Shown: piece after piece, positions 36,526-49,456 of the stretch | Numbering within the stretch: the stretch's first letter is position 1 | Layout of the letters: each line of letters starts with the position of its first letter | Source: Laguncularia racemosa | Taxonomy: Eukaryota; Streptophyta; Magnoliopsida; Myrtales; Combretaceae | Direction: 5' to 3' | NCBI GenBank assembly: GCA_037954665.1 | Contig: JBBMOL010000038.1 | Span: 744,001-808,000 of the forward strand | Length of the DNA: 64,000 nt | Notes under the pieces: model-generated | Databases searched by the model: none | Told to the model about the DNA's origin: nothing | Seen by the model: the letters and a program-made list of their open reading frames with translations, nothing else | Made by a program: the position numbers and the translations under genes

Positions 36526-37932
36526 TGATAAGTGTCAGAAGATCTTCAATTCTAGTGCTTATTAGTTATAATTTTTTATAGATTTCATGTGATTTGTGAA
36601 GAAAATGGTACTTATATGATTAAATTTTAATGCCAGGCATCAATGGAGACAAAAGAAAGGTTTAAGGATGATATGAGCACGGGCGAGGTGAAATTTGGCG
36701 AAAAATGAAGAAAATTGATTTTTAGTTCAGCACAACCCATGTAGATGCCAGTGCTGGATGCAAAAAATAACCAGTAGCTATACCAAAGTGTGCCCTAAGT
36801 TTAACACAGCCCGTACTGATGTCAGTAACAAGAATACAAGTTTTTTTTTTTTTCAACCTTGCCCCGAGCACGGCCGTATTGGAGGTCGTATTGAACTGGG
36901 TAGTAAAGATAACGTGTTTCGAAGTCAGCACAATCTCGAGCATGGCCATGCTGGTGCCCATGCTGAGCCCTGTTTTCGCAGAACTATAAATAGATGCCTT
37001 GTTTTATTTTTTGGAGGACTTTTTTTTCTTCTTGCTTCATTCTAAAAACCCTAGGGGAGCATTATTATGAACTTTAAGAGGAGAATTGTCTTAACATCAT
37101 TGGAGATCACAAAACAACATGAGGGATTACTCTTTCTATTATGAATCAATTTCACTTTTCTATATTCTTTGTTTTTATTGAAAACTTCATGGAGAAGTAA
37201 TTCTTTATATTTTTTATCCTGTGAAACTCTAACTCTTGTACTGAAACATTAATTGATTAATGAATTGTTTATATCTTTGCATCTATTCATGTGTTTCCAT
37301 TATTCTTGTGATTAATTTATGCGTGCGGATTGATTACATGTCTGATTTTTATTAGATTGAAAAAGGTTTCGTCTAATAAAGTAGATCTTCACAAATAGAG
37401 AGATTATATGTTTTGCCTCAAGGTAGGAAAACATTGATTTTCTGCAATTAATCGGAATTTGTGAACTTAATGAGATCTTGCATGACGGTAGTGAGGGAGA
37501 GGTCTCCATTATCTTGTGCATGATTAAGAATTGGTTAACTTGAGGGAGTAATTGATTTTACTTGAGAATTCCTGTAGTGCAAAGTGTAAATTGATTCGTT
37601 AATCAATATCTTATTTTAAGAATTTAAGGGTTGGGGTGGAATAAGATGAGGGGTATATTTTATGATTGGATATATATATATATTTTTTGACAATATCATT
37701 TAATTCTAGGGTTGTTATGATTTGTTAATTTTTAATTTAATTTATAATTTTCACATCATAAATTAGACTAGATAGTAGAGAAAGATAATTCTAGTATTTG
37801 TTTTCTAGATCCTAAAGAACGACACTTGTTAAATCTATACTATAATCGATAGGTACATCGCTTAGCTCGATAGTAGATTTTATTGGTTATAAATTTAAAA
37901 CTTAAAACGATTGGTTAAATTCGAGCGCATCA
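36526..37932 (+). repeat. Second LTR of the Athila-like family
   Basis: Starts TGATAAGTGTCAG and ends GCGCATCA; same length and order as the LTR at 7332-8734 with scattered, mostly transition, differences. A TATAAATAG box is at about 36985-36993. It has an internal 3' end on its left and a primer site plus 5' leader on its right, which a normal 3' LTR would not have. Confidence 0.85.
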
Positions 37933-38090
37933 AGTTTTTAGCATCATTGCTGGAGATCTAGCAAGGCAATATTAGGAAAAACCATAATATCTACTACTTT
38001 ATTTATTCTTCTTATTTGTTTTATCTATTTTTCTTCTTTCCATCTTTTGAAAAGTTCTAATTCATACTTGATTACCTTTTACAGTGTATG
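37933..38090 (+). mobile_element. Athila-like primer site remnant and 5' leader fragment
   Basis: Collinear with 8735-8892: a decayed tRNA-Asp site at 37939-37956, then the leader up to CAGTGTATG. It stops abruptly where the UGT-unit sequence (ACATTATATATAACC) begins. Confidence 0.75.
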
Positions 38091-39229
38091 ACATTATATA
38101 TAACCACACATATATATAGCATTAGATATAACATATGAATCACATATATATTCTACTTATTTGTATATAACTTCTGTTATTTTTAGGATGAAAAGGTTAA
38201 ATAACTTTTATTATTTTTTCAAAATAATCTAAGTAGGAATCATTAGAGAAAACAATATAAATTTAAATATTTTTAAAATATTTTTAATAATAAATGGGTT
38301 TATAAATTATTTATAAAATTTATTTAATAAATAGATTTATAGATGGATTTATGTGTTAAATTCCGAATATAAAATATAGTGTATTGTTTTTTAGTATGAT
38401 TTATTTATTATTTATATCGATTTTTATTAATTTAAATCTGATGTTAAATCGGCATGTAAGTACAGATCTGACACAAATAATTAAATGGATGTTTATTTTC
38501 GGTTTCTCACGTACTTCGGGTTTAGCATTTTTTTCTACGCCATAATTCAGCATATCGACAAGAGATACATTTTCATGATTTGCTCATATTCACGGGCTTT
38601 GGTTTCCAAAAAGGGCACCTTGCAAACGTGAAGATACCGTCAAAAGATATTCGTTGATATAAATGGACAAAAATTATGGAGCTTATATTGTATGGCGTAT
38701 TATTGATGGTGATAGTACTTGTCCGCATTATTAGGTTACAGCTATGATTGCTGGACAGAAATTGTCTCGAAATCGAAGCCACAGAATGATGTGGCTTTTC
38801 AAGTTTGCTCCACTCAAAACAAAAGTTGCTAATATAAAGAAACAAATATCAGAGGAATGCCCTAAACCAGGCAATTTTTTTAAATTTTTTATAAAATAAT
38901 ATATATATATATATAAATTATTCTAAAAATTTAACATAAAAGCATACTTTAAAAATATAGCTTCAGTTTTATGAAATTTTACAAAACTGAAGATGTGAAC
39001 TTAATTTGCATCTTTATTATAATTTTTACAAAGGGTACAGATTGTATTCACGATTTTAAGTAACATACTTTCAATATAATTTGTACTAAAGATACAAACA
39101 GAATCTGTGCTTTCAATAAATTACTTTGAAATTTTTTTTTATATCATCCCTTATAGTCTAATAATTTTATAGAACACTATAAACCTATAAAAATCATTAT
39201 GAAGTGATATTTAATACATTAAGTATTAA

Positions 39230-39625
39230 CGTAAAATTAAGTTGTTATTAATTAATTATTAATTAGTAGATAATTAGTTTCCAATACGTTATTAATTAAC
39301 ATTAAAAACTAATTAGCAAAAAAATTTGTATTAGTTGTAATTGACATTTCTTTAGTTGTTATTACTTGATTATTAATTAGTAGATAATTAGTCGCAAATT
39401 CATTATTAATTAATATTAGAAAATTAATTAGTAAAGAATTTACGTATAGGTTATAAATGTAATATATTGGTGTATTATTGTAAAAAATGACATGAAATTA
39501 AGTTGTTAATTAATCATTAATTAGTAAATAATTAGTTGCTAATATATTATTAATTAACATTAAAAAATTAATTAATTAAAATTTTCAAATCATTAATTAA
39601 TAGATAATTAGTTACTAATACATTA
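39230..39625. repeat. AT-rich minisatellite in unit 1
   Basis: Repeats of the theme TTAATTAATCATTAATTAGTAGATAATTAG followed by a spacer, with a period of roughly 120-130 bp and about three copies. It lies about 0.7 kb downstream of the UGT stop codon and recurs in unit 2. Confidence 0.65.
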
Positions 39626-40302
39626 ACCTTAAAGCGAAGAGTTATTCTATTATTCTGTTAACGAAAATATTCAATCTCATATCTAACTATTGAAATCTAC
39701 ATTATATTGACTATCTAAACTACTGGAAGATGGACTATACAATCCCATTGATGGAATGTATACAAAATTTATACCATGCCTCAATCACGCCGAGTTTCCG
39801 ACTTACAACTGCACTCACTATATTTGGCAATTGGTCATTCAAAGAGAAACATAAAGCATAGGACTAGAGGAGAAAAGCGATGTTTCTTTTCTTTTTTTTT
39901 AAGTACTAATCTTTTATCCTAGGTAAGGTCGGGTAAGGTAAAATTTTTTATGTATTTATCAAATCACTTAGATAACTATACAATTTTTAATTAGAGGAAA
40001 TACTAAGATCTTTTTTTTTCATAATACTATATCTTAACTTAACATCAATTGTATTGATTTAGATAAGCTATTTTTATGGATTTTGTTTTAAATTTTTCAT
40101 TCCTATAAATTTATTTTAGAGATATTGACTTGGTTGAAAATCAATGATGCTGAATACAATAAATTAACTAATATATGTAATTTTATATTTTACTTATGTG
40201 ACATACTTGCATCATAAAGATAATACAATAAATTATAAGGAAATGTTACTAATTATACTAATGCATGGAACGAAAAGCATTTATTATTTTTCTTGTAAAC
40301 AA

Positions 40303-42886
40303 CTACTCCGATAGCTGGAGCAACACTTTCTCAATCATCTTGTCAAGATTCAAATAAGATGACCCAGAAGGTCTGGTAGCAACTTCTGCTAATTGCTTCC
40401 ATTCCATTGCTTTCTGTTTCATTTCTTTCCCTTTATCACCCACCATCAACTCTCTTACTTGCCTTTCCACTTCATTTCTTTTCACATTGCTATCAATCTC
40501 CATCCCGATTCCCCATTCATTACAACAGTACCTGCAATTGGTCTGTTGCTCAGCAAAGAAAGGCCAGCAAACCATTGGAACACCAGCACAAATGCTCTCA
40601 AATGTTGAGTTCCATCCATTGTGTGTCAAGAACCCCCCAACTGAAGGGTGGTCCAAGACTTTCTCTTGTGGGCACCAACTCGCCAACATGCTCCTTTCCT
40701 TAGTTGCATCCAAGAATTCCTGAGGCAGTATGGCTGAATCACCGGTCACCAAATCTGGCCTTACTATCCACAGGAAGGTTTGGTCACTATTCGCGAGTCC
40801 CCATGCGAACTCTATCATTTGCTCTGGTGTCATCACCGTAATGCTGCCAAAATTGACATAAACCACCGAGTTGGACTCTTTGGTGTCAAGCCACTCTAGG
40901 CATTTTGGTTCTTCTTTCCACAAATTTGATCCGATTTGCTTTAGTTCCGGATCCGGGATTCGATTCAACAGTAGCGATAAAGATCCAATCGTGAAAATGG
41001 ATGGAAACATTGTCTTGAGTGCATTCACAACATCGTATTCCAGTGCTTCATCGGTGTTCAATATTATAGCTGAAGCTTTTTTGGCTCTTTCACATTCATG
41101 TTGAATAAAGTCTAACATAATATCATCCGAGTCGGTTGTTCTTAGGAAACTTGGCAGATCTTTCAAACGAATGTTTTTCATTCCGGGTATCCAATCTATG
41201 ATCGTGTCCAAGTATCCATTTGTTAAATAAGTAGCATCTGCAAATTAATTGTTAACAAAAAGATAAAGGATTATTATTAATTTTAAATAGTTACTTTATT
41301 ATATTTCATAATTTCCAACAGCTATACATAGCTTAATGGAGAGGATCTGAATCCATTATCTGCTATCATTTAACGCTTTGCAATATGTTGAATAGCTCAA
41401 TTATTGGCTTGTTCATGTCATTAGATTCAGAAATATCACAACAAATGGCTTGCTAGCTAGGCACCATTAATGTCAAAGCGATCTTTCCTTCTTTTTTTTT
41501 TTTTCTAAAAAGAGATTCATTGTAAAGCACTTTTATTATTTCTAAGAAAACATAATAATTTTTAATATATTGTCATATTATAAATTATTATAATTTACGT
41601 CTTTATTGACACTATCATCATGATTGTATAAAAATAATAGTAATTTTTATATAGACAAATAATCAGTAGGGCTACTGCAACCATAAAATAGTACTTGAAG
41701 AATTCAACAATAGAAAGGGAGAGACGTTAGGGATTTCTTTTGGGTATATAATTTTTGCTACAATATGATAACACGAATATAAATACAAATATAATTATAG
41801 AGATAAATCTACATTTAATATAACACATAATGTAACAAATAAAATTATAATATAAATAAGTATAATTACGATATAAACAAATTATTTATAATTTTTATTT
41901 CATTGTATATATATTTTTAAAATTGATACAATTTTAAGATAAAATAAGATTTGGCACAAACGATACAAATTGCTGATTGCTTGGTTTTCTATTGTGTTAA
42001 ACGAAACTTAAGCTGCCAAATAAAGTTATTATTGAGCTTAATTGACTAGGACTAAATGGATCTATACTTTCAAACTTACCTTTACTGATAGTCGGCCCAT
42101 TATATATATTCAATTATTTATTGCGTTTAACGGCCCGACAGCTAACCTTAATGACACGATGATAATCTTAATGATACCGTTAATGATATTTGTTGAAGTC
42201 TATTCAAGCCAATTTGTGCGTGTTTAGTAATTAAATCTGGATTAAACTCAAGTTTTAGTTTGATACTGCGGATCACGTTATAATACCACGTGACGGAAGT
42301 GTAGGACAAATGTCCAGGATATGGAAAAGAACATAAGAAAAGAAATCATAGGGTGGAGTTGCAAACTACCTTTGAGCGGTGTATAACCCTCCTGGATTAG
42401 GCGTTGATAGTGCATGTAGCCCATGAAGCCACAAGCACTCGTGGTCCAAAACTGCACATCGGACACGCCAACCTCCTCAGCAGCATCAAGAGTGAAAGAC
42501 ATGGCACCATCGGACACGATACAACTTACAGGAGGAACACCGGAAGAGCTATCATTGAGCTTATAAAGCAACTCCTTGAAATAGGGCAAGCAATTCTTCC
42601 TGGTGGATTCACAAAGTGCAGTTATGTCCTGAGTAGCGTCGACATCCGACGGGGGTAGACCGTCGGGTATCGTCTTAAATTGAAAAGAAGGAAGGCCATC
42701 GAGCGAGTTCGGACCTCGGGATTTAAGGAGACGACGATGGTTGAACTCGGTGTTAACGAAGGTGATGTGAAACCCTTTACGGTGGAGAAGCTTGGCTAGC
42801 TTCAGCATAGGGTTTATGTGACCTTGTGCAGGGTATGGGATGCATACGGCATGTGGTTTTTGGTCAGGCCAAGCTAGAGAACCCAT
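40303..42886 (-). CDS. UGT85-like UDP-glycosyltransferase, copy 1 (2 exons)
   Basis: Exon 1 is 42886-42370 (517 nt), exon 2 is 41237-40303 (935 nt). The 1132 bp intron has GT/AG ends and splits one Asp codon, giving 483 residues, the usual size. Family 1 UGTs transfer glucose from UDP-glucose to small acceptors in the cytosol; UGT85 members act on cytokinins, terpenoids, iridoids or cyanohydrins. Visible: catalytic His23 in AQGHINPML, the activating Asp126 in CIVSDG, the GFHITFVNTEFNH block, the intron at the position typical for UGT85, and the 44-residue PSPG donor box at 360-403 (WCPQEKV...HNGWNS...FFAEQ, final Gln favouring glucose). In exon 1 it departs from the family at several sites (for example DITALC, GVSDVQFW), where copy 2 keeps the usual residues, so activity may be altered. 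The acceptor cannot be told. Confidence 0.93.
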
Positions 42887-42978
42887 CTTGTGCCTAAGCC
42901 TAAGAATGTATGGGCTAGATTCAACTGTGTATGAAAAGTGAGGAGGAAATGGGCGATGCTGGAGAAATTTGTATACTA

Positions 42979-42986
42979 TATTTATA
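42979..42986 (-). promoter_or_regulatory. TATA box of UGT copy 1
   Basis: TATAAATA on the minus strand within GGCTATAAATATAG, 93 nt upstream of the start codon. The same box at the same distance precedes copy 2, and it is missing from the exon-less unit 3. Confidence 0.65.
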
Positions 42987-45420
42987 GCCGGCAGATAAGA
43001 ATTAAGTTATTATAATTTTTATAATTTAATAATATAGAGACATAAAAAATACAATATTATTAAATTGATTATGGTGCGTTCAGAACTGGAAATCGTTGAG
43101 TGTGTCTTCCAGCTACAAATCAAACTTATAGTCAAAAGCCGGCTCCAAATATATTAGGAAACGAAACCTGAATTTTTATCATCCTAATAACTTAATTTAT
43201 ATATTAATAATTAAGATTACCTAAATTTTAAATAATTTTATAATATTATTGTAATGTTATCGATTTTCTTTAAATTTGTGACAAAAATAGCATCTTAAAA
43301 AAATAAAAATAAAAAAGTAAACCGAGCCACCGAACTAAAAATCGCACCGCTTGACCCTTTTTGGAATGCCATCATTTTATCTTTAAATTCTTCCTTCTGG
43401 GGATGTTACCGACTCAAGTTGGGTTTCGATCACTTGTGTAGAACTGGCCAAAGCGGCGGTTAAAAACCTGTTGCTTTCCCACGTTAAACGAGTTGAACAA
43501 TTATATCACAAAAAATGATGAATAGGAGTCAGAATCAGGTCGATTGAGGTCCATAAATTATTTTTAAAATATTACTTATATATGCATATAATTATATATT
43601 ATGGTTTATTTATATGATTTCTCATATTATTTACTCCTTTTAGAACATTAAGGAAAAGCAAATTAATCATTATTATTAACACTTATATTATGGTTTACTG
43701 ATGTTTGTAGGAGAGGAAAAAACACAAAAAAAGCTCAGTAAGTTCGGTATCGTCGACGTTGCTACAAAACAACTATAATTCAAAAGTTACATAAATTATA
43801 TATATTAAAATCTTATGTATATAACATATAATATATAATATGAGGGATTTCATGAAATTATTAAATAAAAATAATTAAACGATATAATCACATTATATTA
43901 CCCGAGCCATAACATATAAAACCAATTAATAATTTTATTCTATAAAATCTATTAAAAGTATTAAGTAGATTATCGATAATTTTACTTATTCTATTAATAA
44001 ACATTTTATATCATCAAATAATATACTAAAACTATACTATGTAGTAATTTTTTACTACACCCTAAAATTTCCGCATGTGATACATTTATATTCTCTTTTG
44101 TCAAAAACAGTATGGGTGCATGTCCTTGCATTAAATGCATAGGGGCCTACGATTAGTTGCCTTCTACTGAGTTGAAGCCCATGTGGGTCACGGTTTTGCA
44201 TCGAGTATAAGAACATCTTTAGTGCATTTTAAATCGTCTAACATGGTCGGTTTCTACTGAAACCAATCTGATTGTCTAGTTGAGATGTGCCATTGGACTG
44301 CTGCTCATTTGGGATATGTTTTGTATAACTGAATGGATTCACTAATCGTTTTCCAACCGCCCATGTTGAATTGTTGGGCAATCCGAATTTGTTAACATAG
44401 GTATATAAAATTTTAGATTTATTATGTATATAGAGTTGTAAATGAGTTAAACCGAGCCGAGTTAAGCCAAGTGCAACCTCTAAATGTTCGACCTTACCTT
44501 ATTAATAATATAAATGAGAGTTTGACTTATGAGAATTCTTAAAAGTTTTGTTAATGAACTTGTTTATAAATCAACTCAATAACAATAAAAGTTAATCTAC
44601 TTACAAGCTCGTTCTTATTTTAGTCTTTTAGAAGTGTCTCGTACCTTATATGATTTCGTTATTATTTCCAATTTTAAATGCATCCTTTTAATACATGTCG
44701 CTAGGGAGCAAAAATTGAATATCATACAACTATCTAATACTAATAACTTCCTTAAATAAATATATGATAAATAGGTAAAAGGAACATATATAAAAAAAAA
44801 CGAAGCACACATATGGATCATTTTCCTATGTATCAAACATGCAATGAAGGAAGCTATTATAGTCAAGAGCTATCCAACATTAAAAGGGCGATGATAAAAA
44901 TAACTTTTAGAAATACTAATATCATCAAGTTTTAAAGATTAACATAAAATTACAACTAAAACAATAGTTTTAGTGAATTAAATCTCATCAAATATAACAA
45001 ATTTAAAACTCTTTATTTGCATAAGCTATAACTTGAATGGGCATTACCACTTATACATACACACACATACATTGCATTATATGTAACATATGAATTATAT
45101 ACATATATCATATTGATATAATCTATTTATTTGTTGTATGTATAATAGATATATATTCTACTTATGCAAATAACATATAAATACATAAAATCATATTCAG
45201 GTAGTAAATTGATATTTTGAAATTTTATATACTTAATTGCAAAAATTAATAAAGTTTAAATATCAAATATGACATTATATATAACCACACACATATATAG
45301 CATTAGATATAACATATGAATCACATATATATTCTACTTATTTGTGTTAGATGTATGTATGTATGTAATATTATACATATAACAAATATATAAATATAAT
45401 ATGTGTCGGATGTCTATATA

Positions 45421-45880
45421 TTTATAACACAACTCCATATATAAATATAATACTTGTTACACAAAAAAGTTAAAGAAAGAGAGAAAAAAAAAAAAAAGAA
45501 GTTAAGGAATTACACATTTTATATTTTAGGATGAAAAGGTTAATTTTTTTTTGTTATTTTTCAAAGTAACCTATGTGAGAATCATTAGAGAAAACAATAT
45601 AAGTTTAAATATATTTGAAATATTATTAATAATAAATGGGTTTATAACTTATTTATAACACAACTCCATATATAAATATAATACTTGTTACACAAAAAAG
45701 TTAAAGAAAGAGAGAGAAAAAAAAAGAAGTCAAGGAATTACACATTTTATATTTTAGGATGAAAAGGTTAAAATCTTTTTGTTATTTTTCAAAGTAACCT
45801 ATGTAAGAATCATTAGAGAAAACAATATAAGTTTAAATATATTTAAAATATTATTAATAATAAATGGGTTTATAACTTAT
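45421..45880. repeat. 231 bp direct tandem duplication private to unit 2
   Basis: The segment beginning TTTATAACACAACTCC at 45421 recurs at 45652, and a third TTTATAA marks the end near 45880. Units 1 and 3 have a single copy, so the duplication arose after the units separated, probably through the TTTATAA microhomology. Confidence 0.8.
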
Positions 45881-48124
45881 TTATAAGAACGATTTAATAT
45901 ATAGATTTGTAAATGGATCTACATGTCAAATTCGAACCAGAACACAAATTTTTGTGTGTTGTTTTTGAATCTGACTCATTTATTATTCATAATGATTTTT
46001 ATTAATTCAAATTCGTTTATGTAAAGATATTTGTTAATATAAAGATATTCACGAGGCTCATTTACTGGCTACTTTGCCCTCTGACCCTAAAGTGGCTGGT
46101 AAAATGCCTTTGGGCTCTTAGTCATCTTCTTTTTTTTTTTTACAAAAAAAATAAATATTTGCATTTTTTTTCCGTATTGCTTTTATAGATTTCTTATTCA
46201 TGATAGATGTAGTTTTTTTTTTTATGGTATTGACTATGAACAAAGGGAATAATTTAATAATCATGAAAATAATGCAACTTTTCTCAAATAGAATGGATTT
46301 AAAATCTAGCTATCAATTAGACCTCATGGATATAGACCGCATGGGCCAGCATTTGCTATAAAGATGTAAGTGTAACGGTTCTTTCCCCAAAATTATGGAG
46401 CTTATATTATATGGTGTATTATTGATGGTGATAGAACTATTAATTTTTTTTTATGAAGACTATACTGTATATTAAACGTTATATACTTTTTACTAATGAG
46501 TTAGAATAATTTTTTATAATAGTTTTTATGAACTAAAAGTTGTTATCTAAAATTAGGTCTAATCCTGCCTCTACATCTACAAATACAATAGTCCTCAAGG
46601 TATGACAATCGTTCATTCATCACCTTATCAATCAATCAGTATGGACTATGGTTTGCTTACTTGACCACATAATATTTAGATAGCACTTGGATCACAATAC
46701 TAAACATCACAAAATAAGAAAAATATAACAGTATAACTTTCTTGTATCATGTTTAGTATGTATAATACTAAATAAGAATTTTTATAATATTTACTGTTTT
46801 AATATATAAAGTATTGTATTAAATATAATATATAGAATATTAGATAAGGAATTTTATATTTTTATTTAATAAATTTGACTTTTATACCAAATTTTGATGG
46901 TATAAAAAATAAATAGTTTATTCAATATTTTAAGATTGTTTTTATTTAATAATAAAAAATATAAATCAAATAAAAAATAAAATATTATATTTAATTTGAT
47001 ATTATAAATTTTTATAATTAAATAATATCTTTAAAAATTAATCATTGTTAATAGTATTCTTACTACACCTATGCAAATCATTTGCTTTACTTGTTAGTGC
47101 TTTTTGGAAACAGTGAAAAACATAAAAGTTGGAAAAAACTTATCCAAACCTCAGTGCTGATTTTCCCTAAGCACATTAAAATAAGCATATATATTCTGGC
47201 TAATTTTTTGGATTTTTAAGCTTTGCCGAGCCATTTTATTATTTGGTCAGTTTGGATCACCATCGGACCAATTGGGGGTATTAGATTTATTCCCCGGTTA
47301 GATATGCCATAGAAAAAGTTTTCTTTATTTATTTCTTTCTTTCTTTCTTTTTTTAAATGCATGTTAGGTTACGATTATGATGGCTGGACAGAAATTGTCT
47401 CGAAATCGAGGCCACAGAATGATGTGGCTTTTCAGGTTTGCTCCAGTTAAGACAAAACTTGCTAATATAAAGAAGCAAATATAGGAATGCACATAAAAAA
47501 GGTAATTTTTTTTTAATTTACAAAATAGTGTATTCATAAAAATTATTTTTAAAATAATTGTAAAGTTGTAGACTCATAATGTGTTTTCAGTTTTATGAAA
47601 TTTTACAAAACTGAAGATACGAACCCGATTTGCGCTTTCAATATAATTTGTACTAAGCACATTGACCGTGTACATGCCTTTAAGCAACACACCCTCAATA
47701 TAATTTATTCTAAAAGTATAGATAAGATATGTTCTTTCAATAAATTATTCTAACAAAAATTTTTGGTATCATTTCTCATCGTCCAATAATTTTATAAGAT
47801 ACTACAACCTATAAAAATTATTACAAAGTAATACTGTAAATTTGCATAGTATCACAACATATGAACTAAAATATACAAAAAAAATTGAACCGACAGTTTG
47901 TATTATAAATGCAAATCCTTAGTTCCTTGATTCATTATTTAGACATCTCTATTTCTTTTTTCATTCATTCTTCTTCCTCTCCGATTCATGCTTTTTATTT
48001 TCTTAATTTCTATTTTATGCTAGTCTAGCTTGTATATTTACGATTGTAGAAATATCAAGATGATGTATTTCGGTATGCTTAGACTTATGCAGTTTGTATG
48101 TTTTTTCTTATTATGTTATTGTAG

Positions 48125-48665
48125 TTGTTAGAAAATTAATTAGTAAAAAAAAATTATATATAGGTTATAAATTTAATATCTTGGTGTATTATTGTGAAAA
48201 TTGAGGTAAAATTAAGTTGTTGTTAATTAATCATTAATTAGTAGATAATTAGTCGCTACTGTGTTATTAATAAATATTAGAAAATTAATTAGCATAAAAT
48301 TTCATATTAGTTGTCAATGACATGTCTTTAATTGTTGTTGTGAAAGTTATTGTTAATTAATAGATAATTAGTCACTAATTCATCATTAATTAATATTAGA
48401 AATTTAATTAGTAAAGAAATTACGTATAGGTTGTAAATGTAATATCTTGGTGTATTATTGTGAAAAATGATGTGAAATTAAGTTGTTATTAATTAATCGT
48501 TAATTGGTAGATAATTAGTCGCTAATATATTGTTAATTAACATTAAAAAAATTAATTAGTAAAAAATTTTGTATTAATTATAAATAATATGTCTTCAGTT
48601 ATTGTTGCGAAAGTTGTTGTTAATTAATTATTAATTAATAAATAATTAGTCACTAATACATTAAC
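48125..48665. repeat. AT-rich minisatellite in unit 2
   Basis: Same repeat theme as at 39230-39625 but longer, with about four copies (TTAATTAAT...AGTAGATAATTAGTCGCTA). The copy-number difference between units is visible directly. Confidence 0.65.
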
Positions 48666-49456
48666 TTTAAAGCTATGGGTTATTCTATTATTGAACATTC
48701 AATCCCATATCTAGCTATTAAAATCCACATTACATTAACTTTTATAACTATCTAAACTACTAGAAGATGGACTATACAATCCCATTGATGGAATGTATGA
48801 GTTCTTTTAAACAAAATATAGGATACATGCTTTACTCAAACTATGTCCACTTTCCCCACAATTTGTTCCATGACATACCATGCCTCAATCACCCCGAGTT
48901 TCAAACTTACAACGGCACTCACTATATTTGGTAATCGGTCAATCAAAGAGAAACATAAAGCATGGGAATAGAGGAGAAAAGGGATGGTCATTATCTATTT
49001 GAGCTGTTTTTTTTTTTTTTTTTAAAGTACTAGCCTTCTATCCAAGGTAAGGTCTGATAACGTAAAAAATCTTATACATTTATCAAATCACTTAGATAAC
49101 TATACAATTTTTAATTAGAGGAATTACTAAGGTTTTTTTTTTTTCATAATTTTACAAGGAATGATCACATATAAACGATTAGTATAGCTTAACTTGACAT
49201 CAATCTTATTAACTTAGATAAGCTATTTTTATGGATTTTGTTTTAAATTTTTCATTCCTATAAATTTATTTTAGAGATATTGACTTGGTTGAAAATCAAT
49301 GATGCTGAACACAATAAATTAACTAATATATGTAATTTTATATTTTACTTATGTGGCATACTTGCATCATAAAGATAATACAATAAACTATAAGAAAATG
49401 TAACTAATTATACTAATGCATGGCACGAGACGCATTTATTATTTTTTTGTAAACAA

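Larger units (their letters stand above)
38091..43530. repeat. Tandem array unit 1 (5'-truncated), carries UGT copy 1
   Basis: From 38091 it follows the same order as unit 2 from 45273 on: AT-rich spacer, a conserved block near 38733-38850, AT minisatellite, UGT gene and its upstream region. The beginning of the unit (equivalent to 43531-45272) is missing because the Athila-like leader joins here. Confidence 0.8.

Noticed and set aside
36526..37932. Plain solo LTR or simple 3' LTR of the element starting at 7332
   Set aside because: Primer site and leader follow it directly, which neither a solo LTR nor a 3' LTR would have.
39230..39625. CRISPR-like regular repeats
   Set aside because: AT-rich plant minisatellite with imperfect units and no spacer/leader/cas context.
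40393..41104. Several plus-strand open frames opposite UGT exon 2
   Set aside because: They lie antisense to a well supported exon and resemble no protein.
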